64,000 nucleotides of DNA, from the NCBI GenBank assembly GCA_037969035.1, contig JBBKWU010000012.1:62001-126000 (forward strand), given 5' to 3'. The position numbers and the translations under genes were made by a program. Below, one piece after another: positions 16,750-25,842 of this stretch (positions within the stretch are counted from its first letter, which is position 1; each line of letters begins with the position of its first letter). The stretch comes from JBBKWU01 sp037969035. Its GTDB lineage: Bacteria > Pseudomonadota > Alphaproteobacteria > Micavibrionales > Micavibrionaceae. The notes beneath the pieces were generated by a model that saw nothing but the letters and a program-made list of their open reading frames with translations, was not told where the DNA came from and did not search any database.

Positions 16750-17826
16750 ATGCCAAATAATGACCAATCTCAAGATATTGCTTTCGAAATTAGAGGGAAT
16801 GTTGCGCTTATAACACTGAACAGACCGAGGGCTTTGAATGCCTTAACGCATAATATGATGAAGACGATTGCACGTTTGCTCGATGGGTGGGAAAAGGATG
16901 ATGCCATTAAGGCGGTTTTCTTCTTTGGCGCAGGGGATAGGGCGTTTTGTGCTGGCGGGGATATTAAGCACGCTTGTGAACAAGGGCTAGCCTATAAAGA
17001 AAATTCTGATGTTGCCCTTAGCCCCAATGAATATTTCTTTGATGAATATAATTTAAACCGTCGTTTGTTTCATTATTCGAAACCGTTATTTGCCATTATG
17101 GATGGTGTCACGATGGGCGGTGGTTTTGGTATTGCGGGGCCTTGTAAATACAGAATTGCGACAGAAAGAACCGTTTTTGCGATGCCTGAGGTTGGAATTG
17201 GCTTCTTTCCTGACATTGGCGGCGTTTATTACTTGCTAAAATGCCCTGATTTAATAGGCCGTTACCTTTGCCTCAGTGGTCAACCAATATCTTATGAAGA
17301 TGTTTTATATAGCGGAATAGCAACGCATTATTGCACGTCTGATGATATTGAACAGATGCTCAACAAATTAATTTCGACCTTCGCTTTGGATAGTGGTGTT
17401 GATAGCATTTTAGGGTCATATGAACCGAATGCCGCGAATGAAGGTGAGCTTGCGGGGCGCAATGATCTGATTCAAAAGTGTTTTTCACATGAAACGGTGA
17501 ATGAAATTATAGAGTGTGTAGAGGCGCGTGATGATAAATGGTCACAAGAGTTGTCCTATAATATGCGCCGCCGTTCACCACTCAGCATGGAAATAACGAT
17601 GCGTCACCTTCAAATGGCCGAGCGCGGTGAAAGTTTTGACACTGTGATTGCTCGTGATTATCAGCTTTGCCAGCATTTTATGGGGGGCACAGATTTTTAT
17701 GAGGGGGTTCGCGCCGCTGTGATAGACAAGGATAGGAGCCCCAAATGGCAACATGTTGCGTTAAAAGATGTGACTAAAGCTGACGTGGATGAGTATTTTA
17801 AAGAAACAGGCAAGGCCTTATATTGA
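16750..17826 (+). CDS. 3-hydroxyisobutyryl-CoA hydrolase (crotonase fold)
   Basis: Probably hydrolyses 3-hydroxyisobutyryl-CoA in valine degradation. The 358 residues are the length of HIBYL-CoA hydrolases, about 100 longer than enoyl-CoA hydratases. Crotonase motifs seen are ALITLNRPRALNALTHNM, the CoA-binding GDRAFCAGGDIKH, the oxyanion-hole MGGGFGIAGPCKYRIATER and the catalytic-acid region MPEVGIGFFPDIGGVYYL. The C-terminal LSMEITMRHLQMAERG and EGVRAAVIDKDRSPKW are typical of the hydrolase branch. The gene is divergent from hemB with an AGGTGAG ribosome site. A general enoyl-CoA hydratase/isomerase annotation is the alternative. Confidence 0.85.
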   Translation: MPNNDQSQDIAFEIRGNVALITLNRPRALNALTHNMMKTIARLLDGWEKDDAIKAVFFFGAGDRAFCAGGDIKHACEQGLAYKENSDVALSPNEYFFDEYNLNRRLFHYSKPLFAIMDGVTMGGGFGIAGPCKYRIATERTVFAMPEVGIGFFPDIGGVYYLLKCPDLIGRYLCLSGQPISYEDVLYSGIATHYCTSDDIEQMLNKLISTFALDSGVDSILGSYEPNAANEGELAGRNDLIQKCFSHETVNEIIECVEARDDKWSQELSYNMRRRSPLSMEITMRHLQMAERGESFDTVIARDYQLCQHFMGGTDFYEGVRAAVIDKDRSPKWQHVALKDVTKADVDEYFKETGKALY

Positions 17827-17934
17827 CAACCAAAGGAACTATATCATTTTCAGTATAGTGTTTTTGATGTATAAATTATGAATGATTCTGTTGCTAGGCG
17901 GCAGATTTACCACAAAAGGAGCTGTTAACGCGCT

Positions 17935-18399
17935 ATGACCACACCTTATTATGATTCCATTCAATTGATCGAAAGATTACACCGCCACTTCCTTGATGTT
18001 CTTAAGGTTGAGCTTGATCGCAAGGGCATTCAAGATATCAACAACGTTCAGGGCATGATATTGTTTAATATCGGCGATGATGAACTGACGGTCGGTGAAT
18101 TGACGATTCGCGGTTATTACTTGGGTTCTAACGTGTCTTATAACGTGAAGAAAATGGTTGAAAATGAATATCTTATTCAAGAACGCTCTGTTCATGATAA
18201 GCGATCAATTCGTGTGAAGCTGTCTGAAAAAGGCATTAACCTCAAAAATATGCTGACTGATATGTTCCGCCGTCATGAAGAACGCTTGCAGGGCACGGAG
18301 CTATCTGCTGAACGCCTGAATGAGCTTAACGCAACCATGCGTATGCTTGAGCGTTTCTGGGCAGGGCAAACAAGCTATGCCAGCACATTGTCTGATTAG
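17935..18399 (+). CDS. ldtR: MarR-family regulator of the LdtR type
   Basis: A 154-residue winged-helix regulator. The strongly conserved alphaproteobacterial LdtR core is visible: LIERLHRHFLDVLKVELDRKG, read in two pieces, then DINNVQGMILFNIGDDE, TVGELTIRGYYLGSNVS and YNVKKMVENEYLIQERS, ending with HDKRSIRVKLSEKG, the wing. LdtR in Liberibacter and rhizobia is known to control L,D-transpeptidase genes and stress tolerance. Here a YcbB-type transpeptidase is encoded 10 kb away, a plausible but unproven target. The symbol is by family resemblance. An AAGGAG site lies 13 bases before the ATG, a little far. Confidence 0.85.
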   Translation: MTTPYYDSIQLIERLHRHFLDVLKVELDRKGIQDINNVQGMILFNIGDDELTVGELTIRGYYLGSNVSYNVKKMVENEYLIQERSVHDKRSIRVKLSEKGINLKNMLTDMFRRHEERLQGTELSAERLNELNATMRMLERFWAGQTSYASTLSD

Positions 18400-18441
18400 G
18401 ACAAACACCTACAATTAATGTTTCTTTTGTCGCAGGCCTTT

Positions 18442-19629
18442 CTAAAAGAAGGCCTGTAGTCCTGTTTGAGCTCTGCCAAGGATAAGGGCATGAATGTCGT
18501 GTGTGCCCTCATAGGTGTTTACAGCTTCCAAATTCATGACATGGCGAATAACGTGGTACTCATCGGAAACGCCGTTGCCACCGAGCATATCACGCGCTTC
18601 ACGGGCTATTTGTAATGCCTTGCCACAGTTATTGCGCTTCATCAGCGATATGGCCTCTGGCGCGGCTTGCTTGAGATCACGAAGCTGTCCCAAACGAAAG
18701 GCGCCATGAAGCCCCAAGGTAATGTCAGTTTGCATATCGGCGAGCTTTTTTTGTATCAGTTGCTGTGCGGCGAGTGGTTTGCCGAATATGACGCGATCCA
18801 TCGTATAATCTCGCGCAATATGCCAGCAATTTTCTGCCGCACCCATCACGCCCCAGCTAATGCCGTAGCGCGCACTGTTAAGGCAAGAGAATGGGCCAGT
18901 GAGACCTTCGACCTCAAGCACGTTTTCATGCGGCACGAAGACCTCATCCATCATAATGCTGCCTGTCTCGGAAGCGCGAAGGCTGAATTTTCCCTCTATC
19001 TTAGGCGCAGTAAGGCCTTGCATGTCTTTTTCGAGGATAAGACCGATGATTTTATCATCATCATTTTTAGCCCACACAACGAATATATCCGATATAGGTG
19101 AGTTGGTTATCCATTGTTTTGAACCTGAAACTTTAAATCCGCCCTCTATCTTGCGTGCGCGCGTCTTCATTGCGCCCGGATCGGAGCCGCCATCTGGTTC
19201 TGTTAACCCAAAACATCCAACAAATTCTCCAGTCGCCAGTTTTGGAAGGTATTTTTGCTTTTGCTCTTCGGTGCCAAACTGCCAAATAGGGTACATGACA
19301 AGAGAAGACTGAACAGAGAGCGCAGAGCGGTAAGAGCTGTCAACGCGTTCTATTTCGCGGGCCACAAGCCCATAGGATATTTGTCCTACGCCAGAGCAAC
19401 CATATCCGTCGATAAACGAGCCGAGTAGTCCCAGATCACCCATCTCATTCATGATTTTTCTATTAAACGAACCGTTTCGATTTGCCTCGATAATACCCGT
19501 CTGCAAACGATCTTGCGCATAACGATTTGCAGCGTCTCGAATCATCTTTTCTTCGTCACTCAAGAGAGCTTCGAGGTTTAAAGGGTCTTTCCAATCGAAC
19601 GTTGGTTTTAAAGTTTTATGCGCAGCCAT
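18442..19629 (-). CDS. gcdH: Glutaryl-CoA dehydrogenase
   Basis: FAD enzyme that oxidises and decarboxylates glutaryl-CoA to crotonyl-CoA in lysine and tryptophan breakdown. The ATG at 19627-19629 gives 395 residues starting MAAHKTLKPTFDWKDPL. An upstream in-frame start at 19743 would overlap the divergent neighbour. Acyl-CoA dehydrogenase motifs are CFGLTEPDGGSDPGAM and KQWITNSPISDIFVVWAK. The catalytic glutamate is in NTYEGTHDIHALILGRA, and RYGISWGVMGAAENC is typical of the GCDH branch. A perfect 8-bp inverted repeat (18433-18456) spans the stop codon but lacks a T-run. Confidence 0.9.
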   Translation of the reverse strand: MAAHKTLKPTFDWKDPLNLEALLSDEEKMIRDAANRYAQDRLQTGIIEANRNGSFNRKIMNEMGDLGLLGSFIDGYGCSGVGQISYGLVAREIERVDSSYRSALSVQSSLVMYPIWQFGTEEQKQKYLPKLATGEFVGCFGLTEPDGGSDPGAMKTRARKIEGGFKVSGSKQWITNSPISDIFVVWAKNDDDKIIGLILEKDMQGLTAPKIEGKFSLRASETGSIMMDEVFVPHENVLEVEGLTGPFSCLNSARYGISWGVMGAAENCWHIARDYTMDRVIFGKPLAAQQLIQKKLADMQTDITLGLHGAFRLGQLRDLKQAAPEAISLMKRNNCGKALQIAREARDMLGGNGVSDEYHVIRHVMNLEAVNTYEGTHDIHALILGRAQTGLQAFF

Positions 19630-19742
19630 TTTGAACACTTTCGTAAAAATAGGTGGGTGTAAATAATATGGGATAGGTTTTGAAAACGACTGGATAAGTC
19701 GCACCGTGACATATAATTTAAAGCATAAAGGAGCATTGGACA

Positions 19743-19943
19743 ATGTCTGAAAATTTACTAGCGGGACGTGAGATCATTATTGAGTTTTTCTCTATTGGGC
19801 CGTATGTGAAAGTTTCGGCAATGGACATCAAGACATTGACTGAAATTTCTATTCAGGGACCTACGAGTGCACCTGAAGAGGCGTTGCGCCAAAATGCATT
19901 AAAACGGCTTGAATACGTTCTGAAAAAGAAAGGATTGATTTAG
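19743..19943 (+). CDS. Small conserved protein upstream of rpiB
   Basis: A 66-residue protein with one compact predicted beta-beta-helix unit: REIIIEFFSIGPYVKVSAMD, then TEISIQGPTSAPEEALRQNA and a basic end KRLEYVLKKKGLI. Small proteins with this pattern occur in alphaproteobacteria near rpiB-glyA, possibly the DUF6898 group, but I am not certain of the family name. No function is known to me. The gene starts within the promoter region of the divergent gcdH, has a GGAG-type ribosome site and is followed by rpiB 60 bases later on the same strand. Confidence 0.7.
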   Translation: MSENLLAGREIIIEFFSIGPYVKVSAMDIKTLTEISIQGPTSAPEEALRQNALKRLEYVLKKKGLI

Positions 19944-20003
19944 CCTGTGCCTCGCTTTATACCATGTATATCAAGCAAATTAGGACAGATTGGATAGCAG
20001 AAT

Positions 20004-20429
20004 ATGAAAGTAGCAATTGCAAATGATCATGGCGGGTACGATCTTAAATGTTGGTTGATTGAAAATTTCAAAATAGTTGATGTTGAGTGGGTTGATTTGG
20101 GCTGTGATAGCACAGATTCTGTGGATTATCCTGACTTTGGCCATAAGCTCGCGGAAGTAATGGCCGCAGGTGATGCAGATTTTGGCGTTGCCATTTGTGG
20201 TAGCGGCATTGGGATATCAATGGCCCTTAACCGAAACAAAGCTGTGCGCGCGGCTGTGTGTGTGAATAGCACGATGGCGCGCTTAACGCGGATTGATAAT
20301 AACGCGAACGTGATTTGTCTGGGCGCGCGCTTGATCGGCACTAAAATGGCAGAAGACTGCCTCGAAACATTCTTAACAACGGACTTTGAATTTGGCGGAC
20401 GGCATGAACGCCGTGTGAATAAATTATAA
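20004..20429 (+). CDS. rpiB: Ribose 5-phosphate isomerase B
   Basis: Interconverts ribose 5-phosphate and ribulose 5-phosphate. The 141 residues fit the RpiB/LacAB family. Visible are KVAIANDHGGYDLK at the N-terminus, the GCDSTDSVDYPDFGHKLA segment, the active-site cysteine in GVAICGSGIGISMALNR and the VNSTMARLTRIDNNANV region binding the phosphate. It is 33 bases upstream of glyA, an arrangement common in alphaproteobacteria that links pentose and one-carbon metabolism. Confidence 0.94.
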   Translation: MKVAIANDHGGYDLKCWLIENFKIVDVEWVDLGCDSTDSVDYPDFGHKLAEVMAAGDADFGVAICGSGIGISMALNRNKAVRAAVCVNSTMARLTRIDNNANVICLGARLIGTKMAEDCLETFLTTDFEFGGRHERRVNKL

Positions 20430-20462
20430 ATATAGCGGCAACATATTGAAAGGGCATCTAAC

Positions 20463-21773
20463 ATGGCTGAATTAGCGCATAAAATAGAAGGTAACAACAT
20501 GAATGAGTTTTTTAACGCTGAGTTAAGCGAGCGCGACCCTGCAATTGCAAAGGCGATTGCGGAAGAAATGGAACGTCAACAAACACAGATAGAGCTTATC
20601 GCGAGTGAGAACATTGTTTCCCGTGCAGTTCTTGAGGCGCAAGGCTCAATTTTTACCAATAAATATGCGGAAGGTTATCCGGGACGCCGCTATTACGGCG
20701 GCTGCGAAAATATGGATACGGCTGAAGATCTGGCGCGCGATCGCTTGAAAGAGCTTTATGATTGTAAGTTTGTAAATGTGCAGCCGCATTCGGGCGCGCA
20801 AGCAAATCAGGCCGTAATGTTTGCTCTGCTTCAGCCAGGCGATACTGTGCTCGGTATGTCGCTGGCATCTGGAGGTCATTTGACCCATGGTGCTGCGCCA
20901 AATCAGTCTGGAAAATGGTTCAACGCGGTTCAATATGGTGTTACGAAGGAAACAGGTTTTATTGATTATGATGAAGTCGAAGCACTTGCGAAGGAACATA
21001 AACCAAAAATGATTATTGCGGGGGCATCAGCTTATCCTCGGGTTATTGATTGGAAACGCTTCCGCGAGATTACGGATATGGTGGGTGCCTATCTATTTGT
21101 TGATATGGCACATTATGCGGGACTTATCGCGGGCGGTGTTTATCCGTCACCAATGCCTTATGCTCATGTTGTGACATCAACGACGCACAAGACATTGCGT
21201 GGGCCACGCGGTGGTGTTGTGCTGACAAATGACCCTGAAATAGGTAAAAAAATAAATTCATCTGTGTTCCCTGGGCTTCAGGGTGGCCCGTTGATGCATG
21301 TCATTGCCGCAAAAGCAGTATGTTTCGGCGAGGCATTACAGCCATCCTTTAAAAAATATGCGCAAGCTGTTGTTGATAATGCAGATATTTTGGCCAAAAC
21401 ATTAAAAGCAGGGGGCTTGGACATTGTTTCTGGTGGTACAGACTGTCATATGATTCTTGTTGATTTGCGTCCAAAAGGACTGACAGGAAATTACGCAGAA
21501 GTTGCGCTAGAAAATGCAGGGATGACCTGTAATAAAAACTCGGTGCCTTACGACCCTGAAAAACCAATGGTGACGAGCGGTGTTCGTTTGGGTTCACCTG
21601 CGGCAACGACGCGTGGTTTTGGAGTTGAGGAATTCCGTACAATCGGCGAGTATATTGTCGAAGTGCTGGATGGTCTCGCGGCAAACGGTCCTGAAGGGAA
21701 TAGTGCTGTAGAAAAAGATGTGCGCGAAAAAGTGCGTGCTTTGTGTGAACGTTTTCCAATTTATGAAGGTTAA
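20463..21773 (+). CDS. glyA: Serine hydroxymethyltransferase
   Basis: PLP enzyme converting serine and tetrahydrofolate to glycine and methylene-THF. It encodes 436 residues from 20463 (AAAGGG ribosome site) or 424 from the ATG at 20499 (AGAAGG site). The second gives the start usual in this class, MNEFFNAELSERDP, so both are possible. Motifs are IELIASENIVSRAV, TNKYAEGYPGRRYYGGCE, the PLP-lysine segment VTSTTHKTLRGPRGG and the C-terminal VTSGVRLGSPAATTRGFG. It is followed by nrdR after 8 bases. Confidence 0.96.
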   Translation: MAELAHKIEGNNMNEFFNAELSERDPAIAKAIAEEMERQQTQIELIASENIVSRAVLEAQGSIFTNKYAEGYPGRRYYGGCENMDTAEDLARDRLKELYDCKFVNVQPHSGAQANQAVMFALLQPGDTVLGMSLASGGHLTHGAAPNQSGKWFNAVQYGVTKETGFIDYDEVEALAKEHKPKMIIAGASAYPRVIDWKRFREITDMVGAYLFVDMAHYAGLIAGGVYPSPMPYAHVVTSTTHKTLRGPRGGVVLTNDPEIGKKINSSVFPGLQGGPLMHVIAAKAVCFGEALQPSFKKYAQAVVDNADILAKTLKAGGLDIVSGGTDCHMILVDLRPKGLTGNYAEVALENAGMTCNKNSVPYDPEKPMVTSGVRLGSPAATTRGFGVEEFRTIGEYIVEVLDGLAANGPEGNSAVEKDVREKVRALCERFPIYEG

Positions 21774-21781
21774 AAAGAGAT

Positions 21782-22261
21782 ATGCGTTGTCCGTTTTGTA
21801 GTAGCGACGATATACAGGTTAAAGACTCCCGTCCCGCAGAGGATAATTCTGCGATACGCCGCCGCCGTGCGTGTGCCGGGTGTGGCGCGCGGTTCACAAC
21901 GTTTGAGCGCGTGCAGTTGCGGGATATGGTCGTTTTGAAGGCAGATAATAAAACGCAGGCTTTTGAGCGTGATAAATTGATTCGCTCAATGCGACTGGCC
22001 TTGCAGAAGCGTCCTGTTGATATGGATGAAATTGAAAAAATGGCGAATGCGATCGTGCGTCAGCTTGAGAGCCTTGGAGAGCAAGAGATTAAATCAAACC
22101 AGATTGGCGAGCTTGTCATGAAAGCGCTTGCGCGTATGGATACGGTAGGGTATATCCGCTATGCGTCTGTTTATAAGGATTTCAGTGATGAGCAGGATTT
22201 CAATGAATTCCTTGAAGAGTTAGATTTTCTTCAGGCTGACGATAAAAGTGAGGTTGCGTAG
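21782..22261 (+). CDS. nrdR: Transcriptional repressor NrdR
   Basis: Zn-ribbon/ATP-cone repressor of ribonucleotide reductase genes. It has 159 residues. The Zn ribbon uses Cys3, Cys6, Cys31 and Cys34 (MRCPFC ... RACAGCG). The ATP-cone domain follows at about residues 49-139 (VVLKADNKTQAFERDKL, then VGYIRYASVYKDF). The acidic C-terminal tail is normal. It sits directly after glyA, 8 bases downstream. No nrd genes are in the window. Confidence 0.96.
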   Translation: MRCPFCSSDDIQVKDSRPAEDNSAIRRRRACAGCGARFTTFERVQLRDMVVLKADNKTQAFERDKLIRSMRLALQKRPVDMDEIEKMANAIVRQLESLGEQEIKSNQIGELVMKALARMDTVGYIRYASVYKDFSDEQDFNEFLEELDFLQADDKSEVA

Positions 22262-22384
22262 GCGTAGGTCATTTAGGGTCATTGGTGACCTCCTTGACTT
22301 TTCTTTGCGCCGCATATGACGCGTTGTTGGGTTTTTGGCTTTCCTTGACCTTTTTTAGAATTTTGTAATGTATTGGTTCGTTTT

Positions 22385-22861
22385 ATGGGTGCTCCTGAAA
22401 AAATATATATAAGCATGTCTTCTGCGCGATTGTTTGCGGTTCAGGCTGTTTATCAAATGGTTGAAAATGATGATAACGCGGCAAACGTGGTTCATGATTT
22501 TATTAACAATAGGATTGCGCAATCAATTTTGGCTGAATCATCTCTGGCTGAGCCAGATAAAGAATATTTCAGTAAAATCGTGACAGGTGTTGAAAACCGT
22601 CGTGATGACTTGCTTTCAATTCTTGATGGTTCATTAAAGTCCCACTCTGAAGGCTCCGCGATTGCAAAAGCAGAGGAAAAAGAGCCGCTTCTTTATTCTA
22701 TATTGATGTGTGGTGCTTATGAGCTTCTCGCTCACCATGATATAGAGGTGCCCATTATCATTAATGATTACCTTAATGTAGGGCACGCTTTTTTCGATGG
22801 TGGCGAAGTTAAGCTTGTAAACGGCACGCTGGATAAAATTTCTAAATCTGTACGTGATTAG
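22385..22861 (+). CDS. nusB: Transcription antitermination factor NusB
   Basis: An all-helical RNA-binding protein that works with NusE in rRNA antitermination. From the ATG at 22385 it has 158 residues (a TTG at 22373 is also in frame). The N-terminal SARLFAVQAVYQMVEND and C-terminal PIIINDYLNVGHAFFDGGEVKLVNGTLDKI (read in parts) are the NusB landmarks, with LYSILMCGAYELL between them. The family often follows ribH. Here it follows nrdR, after 123 bases with no gene. The ribosome site is weak. Confidence 0.9.
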   Translation: MGAPEKIYISMSSARLFAVQAVYQMVENDDNAANVVHDFINNRIAQSILAESSLAEPDKEYFSKIVTGVENRRDDLLSILDGSLKSHSEGSAIAKAEEKEPLLYSILMCGAYELLAHHDIEVPIIINDYLNVGHAFFDGGEVKLVNGTLDKISKSVRD

Positions 22862-22975
22862 TTTTATGTGCTAGGGCGTTGATTTTATTTGATAATACAT
22901 ATCACTCTCTTAATCTTTTCATTAATTACTTAAAATTTTATATTAGTCTAACTTAATATTAAATATTTTGCCGTA

Positions 22976-23002
22976 GACTTGGAATTGTAAGGTTTCCAAG
23001 TC
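22976..23002 (+). promoter_or_regulatory. Perfect 9-bp dyad upstream of the FliL-like gene
   Basis: GACTTGGAA (22976-22984) and TTCCAAGTC (22994-23002) form a perfect inverted repeat with a 9-base spacer, 15 bases before the ATG at 23018. No T-run follows, so termination is unlikely. It could be an operator or a leader hairpin near the ribosome site. No regulator can be assigned. Confidence 0.45.
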
Positions 23003-23017
23003 AGGTTATATAGGTTA

Positions 23018-23500
23018 ATGAAAAAAATTATTTTTGCAGCGATGTTATTGATCGTGCTTTGTGGTGGTGCCGCAGGCGCGTATTTCTATTTCGGCAAGCC
23101 AGCAAATGCGTCGGTTGGCGAAAATGATGAGCATGCCGCCGCAAAAGAAGCTCAAGCGGCAAAGCATGAAGATAAATCACACCATGAATATGTCGAACTT
23201 GATCCCTTGATTCTCCCTATTATTGACCAAAGCGGTGTCACGCAAGTGATCAGCATGGTTGTGGTGATCGAAGTATCAGATAAGCATAACGCGGATATCG
23301 TAACCAAGAATCAGCCACGTCTTAAGGATGCCTATATACAGGAAATGTATGGTGCACTTAATAGTCATTCTGCGCTAACGGGCGGCGTTGTTCAGGTTAA
23401 TATGATCAAAGAGCGCCTTAAAAAAATCAGCCTACATTTAATGGGCGATGATGTCATCACAGACGTGCTTCTGCAAGTCGTGCAACAAAGGCCAATTTAG
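23018..23500 (+). CDS. FliL-like membrane protein
   Basis: A 160-residue single-pass protein with an N-terminal anchor (residues about 3-24), a His/Glu/Lys-rich linker (about 36-55) and a periplasmic stomatin-like FliL domain. The domain begins YVELDPLILPII, continues VTQVISMVVVIEVSDK and ends with RLKDAYIQEMYGAL and VLLQVVQQRPI. FliL proteins associate with the MotAB stator, so this gene is functionally linked to motAB at 14-15 kb. The similarity is moderate, so it may be a FliL paralogue rather than the flagellar-cluster copy. Confidence 0.7.
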   Translation: MKKIIFAAMLLIVLCGGAAGAYFYFGKPANASVGENDEHAAAKEAQAAKHEDKSHHEYVELDPLILPIIDQSGVTQVISMVVVIEVSDKHNADIVTKNQPRLKDAYIQEMYGALNSHSALTGGVVQVNMIKERLKKISLHLMGDDVITDVLLQVVQQRPI

Positions 23501-23638
23501 CCTTTTTATTGCCATTTTTCTCATAAGTTCTTAATAAAATTGAATTCTCTCTTGCCTATTCCCTTGGAATTGTGCAATTTTCCCGCTTGAACTTTTATTC
23601 CTATTAACTCCAATACAAAGAAAGAGGGAATATCAATT

Positions 23639-25744
23639 ATGATTTCAATCTACTTTATGATTGCCTGCAGCGGTGTACTAGCCTTACTTTATGGTGTGTA
23701 TGCAACTCGTCAGGTTATGGCATACGGCACCGGAACAGCGAAGATGGTGCAAATTGCTACAGCTATTCAAGAAGGAGCACAGGCTTATTTGAACCGTCAA
23801 TATAAAACAATCGCGTTTGTTGGTGTTGGCGTTACAATTTTGCTTGGACTGTTACTTGGTTGGCATGTTGCCGGTGGTTTTGTCATTGGTTCTGTTTTAT
23901 CAGGACTGGCTGGCTATATCGGTATGAACGTTTCCGTTCGTGCAAACGTAAGAACAGCAGAAGCTGCTCGCAAAGGTATTGAAGGCGCATTAGATGTTGC
24001 GTTTAAATCTGGCGCGATTACAGGCATGCTTGTTGTTGGTCTCGGTTTGCTCGGTGTGGGCATGTATTATGCTTTCCTTGAACAGGTTATGTACCCAGGT
24101 GAAACCAGAACAATTCTTGAAGGCCTTATCGGTCTTGGTTTTGGTGCATCACTTATTTCAATCTTTGCGCGTCTCGGCGGCGGTATCTTTACAAAAGGTG
24201 CGGACGTTGGTGCGGATTTGGTTGGTAAGGTCGAAGCTGGTATTCCAGAAGATGATCCACGTAACCCTGCCGTTATCGCTGATAACGTTGGTGATAACGT
24301 TGGTGACTGTGCTGGTATGGCTGCTGACTTGTTCGAAACATATGCTGTAACTGTTGTTGCTACAATGTTGATTGCCTCAAGCGTATTTACGGCAGAAAGC
24401 GTTGAAATGATGATGATGTTGCCGTTGATGATTGGATCACTTTGTATCCTCGCATCAGTAGCAGGCACATTCTTCGTTAAGCTCAGCAAAGGTAGCTTGA
24501 ACATTATGGCGGCACTTTACCGTGGTGTTATTGCAAGCGCACTTTTCTCTGCAATCTTGATTGCGGCGATGCTTACAAATATGGGCGTTTATGAACAAAT
24601 CAGCATGGCCGATGGCACGATGATCACAGGCGTAGATCTTTTCTACTGCGTTCTGACAGGTCTTGGTGTTACGGGTCTTTTGATTTGGGTAACAGAATAC
24701 TACACAGGCACAAACTACCGTCCTGTACGTATTGTTGCTAAAGCGTCTGAAACAGGTCACGGCACAAACGTGATCCAAGGTCTTGCTGTTTCTATGGAAG
24801 CAACAGCACTGCCAGTGATCATTATCTGTGTTGGTATCTTCTTGGCGTTCTCAAGCGCAGGTCTCTATGGTATCGCGATTTCCGCAACAACAATGCTCTC
24901 ACTTGCGGGCATGATTGTGGCTCTTGATGCTTATGGCCCTGTGACAGATAACGCTGGTGGTATTGCCGAAATGGCTGATCTCCCTGCGAAGGTTCGTAAG
25001 ACAACAGATGCACTTGATGCGGTTGGTAACACAACCAAAGCTGTGACAAAAGGCTACGCGATCGGTTCTGCTGGTTTAGCGGCGCTTGTGTTGTTTGCAG
25101 CCTATACAGAAGAAATCAAACATTACCTTCCACAGTACGCGGATATTACATTCCCGCTACAGGATCCGTATGTTGTGATTGGTCTGTTTATGGGTGGCTT
25201 GTTGCCTTATCTGTTTGCGTCATTGTCAATGATGGCTGTGGGCCGTGCGGCTTCAGCAGTTGTTATCGAAGTGCGTCGTCAGTTCAAGGAAATCAAAGGC
25301 ATCATGGAAGGCAAAGCGCAACCAGAATACGGTAAAGCTGTTGACCTGCTAACGAAAGCTGCGATCAAGGAAATGATTGTTCCTTCATTGTTGCCAGTGT
25401 TGGCGCCTATCGCGTTGTTCACCATCGTTTGGTGGGTGAGCGGTGATTTGGTTCCTGCGTTCCAGTCACTTGGTGCGATGTTGCTTGGTACAATTGTAAC
25501 GGGCTTGTTCGTTGCTATCTCTATGACCTCCGGTGGTGGTGCATGGGATAACGCGAAGAAGTACATCGAAGACGGCAACCATGGTGGTAAAGGCTCAGAA
25601 GCTCACCATGCGGCTATCACAGGTGATACAGTTGGCGACCCATACAAAGACACAGCGGGCCCTGCGATCAACCCATTGATTAAAATTGCGAACATCACAG
25701 CCATTCTATTGGTTGCGGTTGTTGCAAAATACTTCGTTGGTTAA
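23639..25744 (+). CDS. hppA: K+-independent proton-pumping inorganic pyrophosphatase
   Basis: A membrane enzyme that hydrolyses pyrophosphate and pumps protons. It has 701 residues and about 16 predicted helices. The PPi-binding acidic motifs are GADVGADLVGKVEAGIPEDD and the NVGDNVGDCAGMAADLFE region. A second cluster is DAYGPVTDNAGGIAEMA, and a third ITGDTVGDPYKDTAGPA. The key position after GNTT is Lys (GNTTKAVTKGYAIGSAG), which marks the potassium-independent subclass; the dependent class has Ala there. The gene is monocistronic, preceded by an A/T-rich leader with an AGAGGGAA ribosome site and followed by a strong terminator. Confidence 0.96.
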   Translation: MISIYFMIACSGVLALLYGVYATRQVMAYGTGTAKMVQIATAIQEGAQAYLNRQYKTIAFVGVGVTILLGLLLGWHVAGGFVIGSVLSGLAGYIGMNVSVRANVRTAEAARKGIEGALDVAFKSGAITGMLVVGLGLLGVGMYYAFLEQVMYPGETRTILEGLIGLGFGASLISIFARLGGGIFTKGADVGADLVGKVEAGIPEDDPRNPAVIADNVGDNVGDCAGMAADLFETYAVTVVATMLIASSVFTAESVEMMMMLPLMIGSLCILASVAGTFFVKLSKGSLNIMAALYRGVIASALFSAILIAAMLTNMGVYEQISMADGTMITGVDLFYCVLTGLGVTGLLIWVTEYYTGTNYRPVRIVAKASETGHGTNVIQGLAVSMEATALPVIIICVGIFLAFSSAGLYGIAISATTMLSLAGMIVALDAYGPVTDNAGGIAEMADLPAKVRKTTDALDAVGNTTKAVTKGYAIGSAGLAALVLFAAYTEEIKHYLPQYADITFPLQDPYVVIGLFMGGLLPYLFASLSMMAVGRAASAVVIEVRRQFKEIKGIMEGKAQPEYGKAVDLLTKAAIKEMIVPSLLPVLAPIALFTIVWWVSGDLVPAFQSLGAMLLGTIVTGLFVAISMTSGGGAWDNAKKYIEDGNHGGKGSEAHHAAITGDTVGDPYKDTAGPAINPLIKIANITAILLVAVVAKYFVG

Positions 25745-25770
25745 GCAGAGCGACACATAAGATACGAAGA

Positions 25771-25796
25771 AGCCCCGTCTATGCGGGGCTTTTTTT
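25771..25796 (+). terminator. Rho-independent terminator of hppA
   Basis: The AGCCCCG / CGGGGCT 7-bp stem (25771-25777 with 25784-25790) has a 6-base loop and runs into a T-tract to 25796. This is a strong intrinsic terminator. On the other strand it lies beyond the end of the convergent bamE gene without a good T-run. Confidence 0.92.
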
Positions 25797-25842
25797 ACGT
25801 CTGGATGATATTGGTTTATTCAGGCGTCTATCTTTGCCACCG

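Noticed and set aside
18433..18456. Inverted repeat AGGCCTT/AAGGCCT at the gcdH stop as a terminator
   Set aside because: The stem is perfect but no T-run follows on either strand, so termination is not supported.
24067..24504. Long open frames on the reverse strand of hppA
   Set aside because: They run antisense to a perfectly conserved pump gene with biased codon use; these are shadows.
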